NCBI GenBank assembly: GCA_023957375.1
Contig: JAMLHB010000001.1
Coordinates: 682,001-746,000, forward strand
Source: Flavobacteriales bacterium
Lineage (GTDB): Bacteria; Bacteroidota; Bacteroidia; Flavobacteriales_F; PHOS-HE28
Direction of reading: 5' to 3'
DNA: 64,000 nucleotides
Below the pieces are notes generated by a model. It ran no database searches, had not been told where the DNA came from, and saw only the letters and a list, made by a program, of their open reading frames with translations. The translations under genes were made by a program, and so were the position numbers. Of this stretch, positions 15,965 to 24,053 are shown piece by piece. Position 1 is the stretch's first letter, and each line of letters starts with the position of its first letter.

Positions 15965-18106
15965 TCATGCGCTTTTTGCCCACTGCTTCGCGATCAAGGC
16001 AGGGAAGGTGATCTTGAACTCGGTGCCTATGCCCGGGGTGCTGTTCACGGCGATGCGCCCCTGGTGCTTGTCAATGATGCCTTGGGCAATGGACAGCCCA
16101 AGGCCAGTGCCTTCGCCTACGTCCTTGGTGGTGAAGAACGGCTCGAACAAGCGCGATCGCACCTTCTCGTCCATGCCGATGCCGTTGTCCGCGATGGTGA
16201 TCTCCACCATGCCATCGTGCAGGCGGGTGCCGATGCGGACCACGCCTCCGGAATCCCCATGCCGCTTTCTTACCGCGTGTACGGCATTGTTGAGCAGGTT
16301 GAGGAACAGTTGGTTGAGCTTGCCGGGCAAGCACTCCACCATCGGCATGTCGGCAAGATCGTATTCCACTTCCACCATGTCCCGGAACTGCGGCCCAAGC
16401 ATCACCAGGGTGCTGCGCAGGCACTCATTGATGTCCGCTGCCTTGAGCTCATCCTCGTCCAAGCGGCTGAAGGTGCGCAGCCCACGCACGATCTCCGAGG
16501 TGCGGGTGGCGCCATTCTCCAATGCCACCAAAAGGTCCTTTACCTCCTCCACGGTTCCGTCCACATCAATCTGCTTCTCCAAGGCGCGCACGTCCACCGG
16601 CGCCGAGGCTCCTTCAGCAGCTTGCCGGTAGGCCTGTAGCACCTCCTGCAGCTCGGTCAGGTCGCGCCGCAGGGGAGGGATGCTGCTGCTGATGAAGTTG
16701 ATCGGGTTGTTGATCTCGTGGGCAATGCCGGCGGTAAGCTGTCCCAGGGAGGCCATCTTCTCAGCGGTCACCAACTGGCTTTGGGTCTGCTTCAGGTGGT
16801 CGTTGCTCGCCTGTAGCGCATAGGTGCGCTCGGCCACCTTGCGCTCCAGTTCGGCGTTCTGGCTGCTGATCAATTGCTCCTTCTCCTGTGCCGCGCGCAA
16901 GGCCTCGGCCTGCGACCGGTCCTTCTCCTTGCGCAGCACGTTGATGCGGTCGGCCAAACCAAAGGAAAGGAGTACCACCTCAATGGATGACCCAATGGTC
17001 ATCATGTACTTGGTCAGTTCGTTGTAAGGAAGCAGGCCCCAATCCTTGGCCACGAACACAATAACGCCCGAAACAAAGACCGACCATGCCGCCAAAAAGT
17101 ACCTCGCCGGGCGATACCCCTTGCGGGTAATGCTGATCGACACGTACAGAATGAACGCCGCCAAGGAGGTGGAAATGGCTTGTATGACCGAATACGCTTC
17201 AACGGCAAGGCCGAGGAAGGACATCCCAACGGCCACGATGGAGGTGCCATAGACCACGCGTTTCACCCACCGCAGCCCGGGCTTGAAACGGTACAGGCTG
17301 ATGAAGCGCTGCATGAACTCGTAGGCCATGAACATGGCCGCAACCGTCAGGATCAGCGAGGCATGGGCGTTCACTTCCGGAAGCCCGGGCCACAAGTAAT
17401 AGGCCCCGTAACCGTTGAAAGAAACTTGGGCCAAGCAAACCGCGATCAAGTAGAAGCTGTAGAGGAAGTATTGCCGCTCCCGGGTGGAAATGGAAATGAA
17501 CAGGTTGTACAGCACCATCACCAGCATGATGGCGATGTAGCCCCCCATGAACAGGTTCCGGTGAAGCATCTGGGTCACGCTCAACCGCGCATTTTGGATG
17601 AAGAGCGGGACCTGGAGCTGCTTGTTGCTTTGAAACCGCGCATAGATGTCCACCATGCCCGCGTATGGAATGTCCAAGGGATAGGAAAAAGCTGGTGAAT
17701 TCTGCAGGGCCTTGTCCAAGGAGCGCAAATTGCCCGCATGCCGCTCGTACACCACCTTGCCGTTGGCCACGACGAACAGATCGATCTCGTCGATCTCGGG
17801 ATAATCGAGCAGCAGTACCGGCGGATTGTCCACGGCCGTGTTTACCAAGGATGCTTTCACCCAAAAGGCGGACCGTGAGACGCCCAAGTTGGGCACCGGA
17901 TCATGGGATGGAACGAATGCGCCCAGGGCCACCACCTGTTCCAGGGCCATGGTCCCCGAAGTATCTTCAAAAATCGCCAGGTTCTTGCCCCATGGGCCTG
18001 TCCGGCCTTCACCGGAATACACGATCAGCTCGTCCACCCCCTTTCCGGCATGGACATCGGCAGCCAGGAAAAGGAGCAGGCCCAGGAGCAGGCTCGACTT
18101 TTTCAC
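15965..18106 (-). CDS. 7TM-DISM sensor histidine kinase
   Basis: A signal peptide (LLLGLLLFLAADVHA) is followed by a periplasmic 7TMR-DISMED2 sensing domain (about 25-180; RSAFWVKASLVN, LLLDYPEIDEIDLFV), seven transmembrane helices (about 185-390), a coiled coil and a kinase core: QLTAGIAHEINNPINFI (phospho-His), NLLNNAVHAV, ADNGIGMD and GEGTGLGLSIAQGII. DISM receptors usually bind small extracellular ligands such as carbohydrates or metabolites. It lies between the acyltransferase gene (39-base gap) and the cytosolic hybrid kinase (3-base gap), suggesting it senses a product of the operon; this is inference. Confidence 0.93.
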   Translation of the reverse strand: MKKSSLLLGLLLFLAADVHAGKGVDELIVYSGEGRTGPWGKNLAIFEDTSGTMALEQVVALGAFVPSHDPVPNLGVSRSAFWVKASLVNTAVDNPPVLLLDYPEIDEIDLFVVANGKVVYERHAGNLRSLDKALQNSPAFSYPLDIPYAGMVDIYARFQSNKQLQVPLFIQNARLSVTQMLHRNLFMGGYIAIMLVMVLYNLFISISTRERQYFLYSFYLIAVCLAQVSFNGYGAYYLWPGLPEVNAHASLILTVAAMFMAYEFMQRFISLYRFKPGLRWVKRVVYGTSIVAVGMSFLGLAVEAYSVIQAISTSLAAFILYVSISITRKGYRPARYFLAAWSVFVSGVIVFVAKDWGLLPYNELTKYMMTIGSSIEVVLLSFGLADRINVLRKEKDRSQAEALRAAQEKEQLISSQNAELERKVAERTYALQASNDHLKQTQSQLVTAEKMASLGQLTAGIAHEINNPINFISSSIPPLRRDLTELQEVLQAYRQAAEGASAPVDVRALEKQIDVDGTVEEVKDLLVALENGATRTSEIVRGLRTFSRLDEDELKAADINECLRSTLVMLGPQFRDMVEVEYDLADMPMVECLPGKLNQLFLNLLNNAVHAVRKRHGDSGGVVRIGTRLHDGMVEITIADNGIGMDEKVRSRLFEPFFTTKDVGEGTGLGLSIAQGIIDKHQGRIAVNSTPGIGTEFKITFPALIAKQWAKSA

Positions 18107-18145
18107 GGCCGTTCCTACGCGGGCGCGGGGCGATTGGTTCCGTAC

Positions 18146-18904
18146 TCAGATGGCCTGCCGTAAGCGGTCGGCTTCGATCTGTTGATAGGCGTACAGGTCG
18201 TGCAGCGCATTGCTCAGGCGCATGCGGTAAGTTACCTCGAAGGTAGTGCTGCCGTGGGTCTCCACCCGTTCCTGTTCAGGCCTCAGCCGTAAACTGTAGA
18301 TGAATTGGCGGTGTTGTGCAGTGGCATGCTCCAACAGCATGGTATCCGGGTTCACCATGGCGATGGCAATGATCCGCGGGATGGGATAGCCGGGGAAGAA
18401 ACCCTGGTCGCCCAAGTTGTCCATCACCACAAAACCGTTCCGGGCCGGATGCTTTTGCGTGTAGTGCGCCACGAAGCAGACCATTTTCCGGGCACCTGCC
18501 GGAACGGCCATGGCCGTAACAGCCTGGCTGAGCAGCACGGGGATGTTCTTCCCGTTGAACCGATGGGCGTTCCACAGGCCGCAAACTTCACCGTTGCCGT
18601 AAGGCTGCAGCTCCGCCAGGGCCTTATCCACCCGCGGGTCCAGCTTGCGTATGGCGTCTGCCATGGGAATGGGGGTGATGCCATCATCGATCTTCAGGCG
18701 GATGCCCCCCACCATGCCCATGGTTTCATGCAGGGCCACGATCACATAAGTGTATGGATCGTGCATCCAAACCTCGTTGTTGGTGGTAACATGGCTGATG
18801 CCGAATTCTTCCAGCACCATCCGGTGTTCATGCAGGAATTCGGCGCACAGCGCCGGTTCTTCCGGGGCTTGGAAGGCCTTGAGAGTGATCCGCTCGTTGC
18901 TCAT
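18146..18904 (-). CDS. GNAT-fold acyltransferase resembling LuxI/FeeM N-acyl synthases
   Basis: The 252-residue protein has an N-terminal region patterned like autoinducer or N-acyl-amino-acid synthases: EHRMVLEEFGI, a Trp/Asp pair in NNEVWMHDPYTYVIVAL and MVGGIRLKI, where LuxI-type enzymes have conserved Arg, Trp, Asp and GxxRL. The middle has CGLWNAHRFNGKNI. The assignment rests on pattern and spacing, not on a search, and a generic GNAT is possible. It starts one base after the stop of the E1-nitroreductase gene, so the two proteins are probably made together. Substrate unknown. Confidence 0.6.
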   Translation of the reverse strand: MSNERITLKAFQAPEEPALCAEFLHEHRMVLEEFGISHVTTNNEVWMHDPYTYVIVALHETMGMVGGIRLKIDDGITPIPMADAIRKLDPRVDKALAELQPYGNGEVCGLWNAHRFNGKNIPVLLSQAVTAMAVPAGARKMVCFVAHYTQKHPARNGFVVMDNLGDQGFFPGYPIPRIIAIAMVNPDTMLLEHATAQHRQFIYSLRLRPEQERVETHGSTTFEVTYRMRLSNALHDLYAYQQIEADRLRQAI

Positions 18905-18905
18905 T

Positions 18906-21236
18906 TTACTGGATGTTAAGGGCGTCTTTCGCAGGTTGGACCATCAGTTTCTGCAAGGGCAGGCGGAGGGAACGGGCAGTGGGCTGCCCGCCGGGGGAAA
19001 GGCGAACCATGAAAAGCGGAGTGCGTTCACCAAGGCCGCAAAGAGCCATGAATTCCTTCCGGAGCTGCTCCAGTTCCTCGCGCTCATGGGCCCGCAGGCC
19101 CTCCGGGTTGAACTGCATGGCATGGGTGAGGAAGATCGGGGCGGCAATGGGGTGCACGGACAGGCCTTCCGCATTGGCCAGCATCCATACACGCTCCATC
19201 AGCCGCCCGCCCAAAAGCTGGTTCACCGCCGAGTTCTTCGCGCAGCTGAACAGGACGGCCGCCATGGAGGCCCGGATCACCGGCGCCGATACGTTCTCGA
19301 AGCCCTTGCCGCCTCCCCAGGCATCCACCAGGTCCACCGCCCGGCGGTCGGAGGCTACCTGCAGGCCGGCCAGATCGATGGGCCGCAGCTCCATGGTGGC
19401 CAAGTCCAACCCATCCCTGGTTGAGACGGCCTCTTCCGGGGTCCAGCGCACCTCGTGCCCAAAAAATTCCCGGTGCCCGGTGGGATTGAGCACGCGGATA
19501 CGCTCAGCCGCACCACACAGGTCGGCCATGCGGCCCATTACCCCGGCACCCTCCAACAAAGTCACCGTACAACCGGGAACCGTGGCGCCCACCTTTTCCA
19601 GCCGGTTCCTGAAGGTGTCTGGAACAGCTCCGGGTGCAGGGTATTTCCGATTGGTGCACCGGATGCCGATCATCGGGGCCAAGTCGTCCACGGCGTGCGG
19701 TTCGCTCTCCGTGGAAGGCGCGTGGTGGAATTCCAACACAGCAACCAAGGAAGGCAATTGGGGATCGGGGAAATAGGTTGTCCTGACCTCCTTGCCCAGT
19801 TCATGGGCCTTGAGCACCATGTTCTCCACACAAGCGCCCAACCCGAGATGGGCTGCCAGATGGTCGGGATCCCACATGGAATGAGAGCGGCCGTGGTCGT
19901 GGAAGAGCAGCAGCCTGTTGTTGTGCCGCATGAATTTCCACGGTTGCATGTTGCCCGAGCTGGGGGCCAAACTGCCCGCTTCCAGGACCTGCTCCACGGT
20001 GCCTTCATCAAGGCCTATGGCATCCGTTCCTTCATTATTCGTCAGTGTGTCCAATCGCTCCATGTCCGCGTTGGACAGGCTGAAATTTTTCGGTGTGGCC
20101 GGGTGGGCGGATGCTAGTGTCGCCTCCGGCGGGTCGGCAACCTGCTCTTCCAGGTCAACAAACCAACGGCCCGAACTGCGGAACTGGTCCAAGGCGATGC
20201 GGCGCACGGCATCTCCGGCCAAGGCCCCGCCCAACACGACCGATGTGGCCAATTGGGGCCAGGTCGATACCGTTTGGCCCAGCTCGATCACCGAAGCCTT
20301 CATGCGCGGGCTGAGCGTTTCCATGCCGGTGATGGGCAGCATGTAGGGCACCTTTTCCTCGGACGTCATTGGGCGCTTGGCGGCCTCCAGGTCCAAGTGG
20401 TCGATCCAGCCGTGCATGATGGGCCGGTTGGGTTCCAGGTCGAAACGCTCCACATCCAAGCAGCCGCGGTCGCTCATGTCCATCACCACGGGAATGCCCA
20501 TGGCCTTTGCCTTCTGCCGGACAAGGATCTTGATGTCCACGCTGTCACACTCTTCCACCAGCATGTCCAAGCGGCCTCCTTCCGTGAAGAAGGCATCCAT
20601 GTTGCCCGTTGTGATGCCCTCGGCATAGCAGGTTACTTGAAGGAAGGGGTCGATCTCCGCAATCTCCCGTGCCGTCACCACGGCTTTGTTCAGTCCCAAG
20701 TTGTGGACACCGGTGCGGATCCGGTTGAGGTTGCTGAGGTCCAGCGTATCGAAGTCTGCCAAGCGGATCTCGCCAAAGCTGCGCTCCAAGGCCATGGTAA
20801 CGCTTACCGATTGCCCCACCGAAAGTCCGATCACACCCACCTTGATCCGGGAAAGGCGCTCCTGCTCTTCCCGGGTGATCTTGTTCCTGTTCCGGTCCGT
20901 TCGCAACAGGGTGAATTCTTCCTCGTCCAGCAGGTGTAGCAAGGTTTCCGACCAAGGGTAGAAGATCCATGCACCATATTCTTTCAATGGTTTGCTGCCC
21001 AGATGGTTGATTATCGCCTCTTCAAGTTGCGCATCATTGAATTTCTGGTTCGGTTGCTGGGTTTTTATCAACTCCCGGAGCTGATGGTCGAGCCGGTCAT
21101 AAACCTTCAGGCGGGGGTGCCGTTCAATCACCGCTTTCAGTGCCTGTTGATCCGAGGGCAGGCGGAAGATGACGGGACGGTACTCCGCAGACAGGTCATT
21201 GGCGGAGGATAACACACGGTCGATTGTTGCATCCAT
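18906..21236 (-). CDS. E1-like (ThiF) / nitroreductase fusion, Rv1355c-type
   Basis: 776 residues. An N-terminal helical part is followed by a ThiF/E1 adenylation domain (about 130-360): VGVIGLSVGQSVSVTMALERS with the Rossmann loop in non-canonical form, LADFDTLDLSNLNRI as in E1 enzymes, and VEECDSVDIKILVRQKA. The C-terminal about 350 residues form an FMN nitroreductase-like domain (EAGSLAPSSGNMQPWKF, HLGLGACVENMVLKAH). This matches the family named after M. tuberculosis Rv1355c (annotated MoeY). The classical E1 Cys is not obvious. The enzyme may activate a carboxylate and carry out a flavin-dependent redox step, but the substrate is unknown. It is the first gene of the operon. Confidence 0.85.
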   Translation of the reverse strand: MDATIDRVLSSANDLSAEYRPVIFRLPSDQQALKAVIERHPRLKVYDRLDHQLRELIKTQQPNQKFNDAQLEEAIINHLGSKPLKEYGAWIFYPWSETLLHLLDEEEFTLLRTDRNRNKITREEQERLSRIKVGVIGLSVGQSVSVTMALERSFGEIRLADFDTLDLSNLNRIRTGVHNLGLNKAVVTAREIAEIDPFLQVTCYAEGITTGNMDAFFTEGGRLDMLVEECDSVDIKILVRQKAKAMGIPVVMDMSDRGCLDVERFDLEPNRPIMHGWIDHLDLEAAKRPMTSEEKVPYMLPITGMETLSPRMKASVIELGQTVSTWPQLATSVVLGGALAGDAVRRIALDQFRSSGRWFVDLEEQVADPPEATLASAHPATPKNFSLSNADMERLDTLTNNEGTDAIGLDEGTVEQVLEAGSLAPSSGNMQPWKFMRHNNRLLLFHDHGRSHSMWDPDHLAAHLGLGACVENMVLKAHELGKEVRTTYFPDPQLPSLVAVLEFHHAPSTESEPHAVDDLAPMIGIRCTNRKYPAPGAVPDTFRNRLEKVGATVPGCTVTLLEGAGVMGRMADLCGAAERIRVLNPTGHREFFGHEVRWTPEEAVSTRDGLDLATMELRPIDLAGLQVASDRRAVDLVDAWGGGKGFENVSAPVIRASMAAVLFSCAKNSAVNQLLGGRLMERVWMLANAEGLSVHPIAAPIFLTHAMQFNPEGLRAHEREELEQLRKEFMALCGLGERTPLFMVRLSPGGQPTARSLRLPLQKLMVQPAKDALNIQ

Positions 21237-21365
21237 GGGTTATATGGGTTGGATGGGTATTTCAAGGGTCGAATGTATCCATTGGATTGTTATTAACAAG
21301 ATTTTATCGATTGTTGATAACTTTTCTTGCTGGCGCCCGTATCCGGCGGATCAAAGCCCAGTGCC
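21237..21365. other. AT-rich divergent region between the E1-fusion gene and the REC gene
   Basis: This 129-base gap is clearly AT-richer than its surroundings around 21283-21325 (GTTATTAACAAG, ATCGATTGTTGATAAC). It must hold promoters for both directions: TACATTCG on the minus strand, and TAACTTTTC before the REC gene. The TTGATAAC/GTTATTAA elements also recall replication-origin AT-rich segments (see findings). Confidence 0.5.
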
Positions 21366-21860
21366 ATGAAGCGCTTCCGCTCCCTCCCGGAGGAACATCT
21401 CCCCTCCGTACCCACCGTGCTGTACATCGATGACGATGAAGGCAACCGCATCGCCTTCAGAGCTGCTTTCCGGAAGGATTTCGAAGTGATCGTTGCCGAT
21501 GGCCTGGCGAGCGCCTGGCCGCTGCTGGAAAATGGGGGGGTGCACATGGTGATCTGTGACCAGCGCATGCCGGGGATCCCCGGTACCGAATCCCTGCGAA
21601 GGATCAGGGAGAGTTTTCCACAAGTGCGCCGGATGTTGATAACCGCCTATGCCGACCTGCAAGCCCTTGTGGATGCCTTGAACCAGGCAGGGGTGTGCCA
21701 TTACATCCAGAAGCCTTGGGAAGCCGACGAAGTACACAAGGCTGTGGCAGCAGCTTGGGCCGGCTACAGGGAGGAGATGGAGCGTGCAGCCTATACTGAG
21801 AGGCTCATCGAATCGAACCGGCAACTGGAGTTCGCCCTGCGGCAAAGTTTATTGTCGTAG
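21366..21860 (+). CDS. Single-domain response regulator (REC only)
   Basis: The receiver domain (about 18-140) has YIDDDEGN (acidic pocket), phospho-Asp in MVICDQRMPGIPG, the switch Thr in MLITAYADL and Lys in YIQKPWEAD. A short coiled-coil tail (ERLIESNRQLEFALRQ) follows; there is no DNA-binding or enzymatic output. Such proteins relay phosphate or act by protein contact. It is closely similar to the receiver of the hybrid kinase at 14435-15961, with many shared residues from FRAAFRKDFEV onward, and is divergent from that operon, so it is probably part of the same circuit. I chose the ATG at 21366 over a TTG at 21327. Confidence 0.88.
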   Translation: MKRFRSLPEEHLPSVPTVLYIDDDEGNRIAFRAAFRKDFEVIVADGLASAWPLLENGGVHMVICDQRMPGIPGTESLRRIRESFPQVRRMLITAYADLQALVDALNQAGVCHYIQKPWEADEVHKAVAAAWAGYREEMERAAYTERLIESNRQLEFALRQSLLS

Positions 21861-22202
21861 GTGGTTGATATCCTTGTGCAAAGCTTGTTCGTGGCCTATT
21901 TCGGCACGGAGCGGAGCTTTCGACTTTTCAACGCGTCTTGCACACGCTTTCCACATCACCTAACAACGGGCGAACAGGTTGGCTTCGGCTTATGAACAGC
22001 CCGTATCCACGGCGCTGGCCTGCCGGTCCCTGCTTGGTTTTTCCACGATCCATGAACATGCTGTGAACGTGTTTTTCATAGATCGCAGCTGGTGGCCCAC
22101 AGTGATTGAACAGCATACCCACAAGGTGTGAACAGGTCTTCCATAATACCTCTTAACAAGCTGCCAAGGACCGGAATGACCCGGAGCAGGCATCTTTGGC
22201 AC
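21861..22202. other. 342-base gap rich in TCCAC and GAACA motifs (candidate DnaA-box cluster)
   Basis: No gene is seen. DnaA-box-like nonamers on the + strand are CTTTCCACA (21947), GTATCCACG (22003), TTTTCCACG (22039) and ATACCCACA (22115); another, TTTTCCACA, is inside the REC gene at 21613. The segment also contains six GAACA-type words. It could be an origin-like element or coincidence. Confidence 0.35.
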
Positions 22203-24053
22203 ATGCGCACCCGGCTCCTGCTTCCCATTTTGTTCCTGGCTTCCACGGCCACGGCCCAGTGCAACGGCTGGCAGCAAGCCATCAAGTGTGCGATCACGGT
22301 GGAACTTGATGCCCAAACCCACCGCTTCACCGGTACCGAGAGGCTGTGGTACAGGAACAACAGTCCGGACACCCTGCATGAAATGTTCTTCCACCTGTAC
22401 TTCAACGCGTTCCAACCGGGCAGTGAAATGGACGTGCGGTCCAGGACCATTGTAGACCCGGACCCGCGCGTCACCGACCGTATCCTGCGGTTGGCGCCGG
22501 AAGAGCAGGGCGATCTGCACTGCACCGAAGTTCGGCAACAGGGTCGGGCCGTGACCATGGAGCACATGGGCACGGTGCTTAGGTTGAGGTTGGGCAAGCC
22601 CATAGCGCCCGGGAAGGCCTCCACGTTGGAGATCGATTTCGCCGGGCAGGTACCGTTGCAGATCCGCCGCAGCGGGCGCGACAATGCGGAAGGCGTGGCC
22701 TACAGCATGACCCAATGGTACCCCAAGGTGGCCGTGTATGACCAGCGGGGCTGGCATGCGGATCCGTACGTGGGGCGCGAGTTTTACGGCGAATGGGGCG
22801 ACTACGACGTGCGCATCACCCTCGACAGCGCGTTCACCGTGGCGGCCACCGGCGTACTGGCCAATGCCAAGGAGATCGGCCATGGTTACGCCCCGTGCAC
22901 GAAGCCCCAAAAGCGCACAGACGGCAAGTTGACCTGGCACTTCAAGGCGCCGCGCGTGCATGATTTCGCTTGGGCCGCCGATCCGGGTTATGTCCAAACT
23001 ACGGCCCAGGTGCCCGGTGGTCCGTTGCTACGCTTTTTCCGCAAGAACAAGCCGGAGCTGGCCGCGAATTGGGAGCAGCTCCCCGACTACATGGTGCGTG
23101 CAGTGCAGTTCATGGACCGGAATTTCGGGAAATACCCGTGGCCGGAATACAGCTTTGCCCAAGGCGGAGACGGAGGCATGGAATACCCGATGATGACCCT
23201 GATCACCGGTGAGCGCCGCTTGGGCAGTTTGGTGGGGGTGAGCGTGCATGAACTGCTGCACAGCTGGTACTATGGGGCCTTGGCCAGCGATGAGCTCAGC
23301 TACCCCTGGATGGACGAGGGCTTTACCGAGTATGCGGGTTCCGAGGTGATGCGTGACTTGTTCCCCAATTCCGGAAAGGGCAGGGTGCATGCGGAGGCAT
23401 TGGACGCCTACTTGCGCTTGGCCGCCTCACCGGACCATGAACCCATGTCCGTGGCAGCGGATCATTTTGCCACGAATCGCGGCTACAGCGGCACGGCCTA
23501 CAGCAAGGGTGAATTCTTCCTGGACCAGTTGGGGGCGGTGATCGGCGACAGCACCTTGCACCGGGGCCTCCGCCGCTACTTCAAGTCCTGCGCCTTCAAG
23601 CACCCGGGGCCGGTGGACGTGCAGCGCGCCATGGAAAAGGAGAGCGGGCTTCAGCTGGGGTGGTACTTCGACGAGTGGATCAACACCACGCGCAACTTGG
23701 ATCATGCGGTGCGCGAGGTGAGGCTGCACAACGACAGCATTACGGTCACGTTGGAACGCAAGGGCTTGATGCTGATGCCCGTGGACGTGGCGATGCAAAA
23801 ACAAGACGGCACGGTGCTCCTGCTCAACATCCCGCTTTCACTGATGCTGGGGGCACGTGTTGAACAGCCCGGAGGACGGGAATGGCATTCCCTTCCGCCT
23901 TGGCAGTGGACCGACCCGACCTATTCGTTCACCCTGCCCATGGCCGGTATTGAGCGGATCGAGGTCGATCCATTCGGCAGGCAGGGCGACAGTGACCGCA
24001 CGAACGACGGCATCTCCCTGCCTCCCGGCACGCAAGGCGTGGTGCGGCCTTGA
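22203..24053 (+). CDS. Secreted M1-family zinc metallopeptidase
   Basis: A signal peptide (LLLPILFLASTATAQ) is followed by an M1 aminopeptidase fold. The zinc site is HELLH at residues 349-353 with the third ligand Glu372 in WMDEGFTEY (the HExxHx18E spacing). GGDGGMEYPMM, just before it, replaces the usual GxMEN exopeptidase motif. About 616 residues, as for periplasmic or outer-membrane-exported Bacteroidota M1 proteins. It likely trims peptides outside the cytoplasm. The frame is open from 22128, but the Met at 22203 begins a proper signal sequence. The neighbour downstream is convergent. Confidence 0.92.
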   Translation: MRTRLLLPILFLASTATAQCNGWQQAIKCAITVELDAQTHRFTGTERLWYRNNSPDTLHEMFFHLYFNAFQPGSEMDVRSRTIVDPDPRVTDRILRLAPEEQGDLHCTEVRQQGRAVTMEHMGTVLRLRLGKPIAPGKASTLEIDFAGQVPLQIRRSGRDNAEGVAYSMTQWYPKVAVYDQRGWHADPYVGREFYGEWGDYDVRITLDSAFTVAATGVLANAKEIGHGYAPCTKPQKRTDGKLTWHFKAPRVHDFAWAADPGYVQTTAQVPGGPLLRFFRKNKPELAANWEQLPDYMVRAVQFMDRNFGKYPWPEYSFAQGGDGGMEYPMMTLITGERRLGSLVGVSVHELLHSWYYGALASDELSYPWMDEGFTEYAGSEVMRDLFPNSGKGRVHAEALDAYLRLAASPDHEPMSVAADHFATNRGYSGTAYSKGEFFLDQLGAVIGDSTLHRGLRRYFKSCAFKHPGPVDVQRAMEKESGLQLGWYFDEWINTTRNLDHAVREVRLHNDSITVTLERKGLMLMPVDVAMQKQDGTVLLLNIPLSLMLGARVEQPGGREWHSLPPWQWTDPTYSFTLPMAGIERIEVDPFGRQGDSDRTNDGISLPPGTQGVVRP

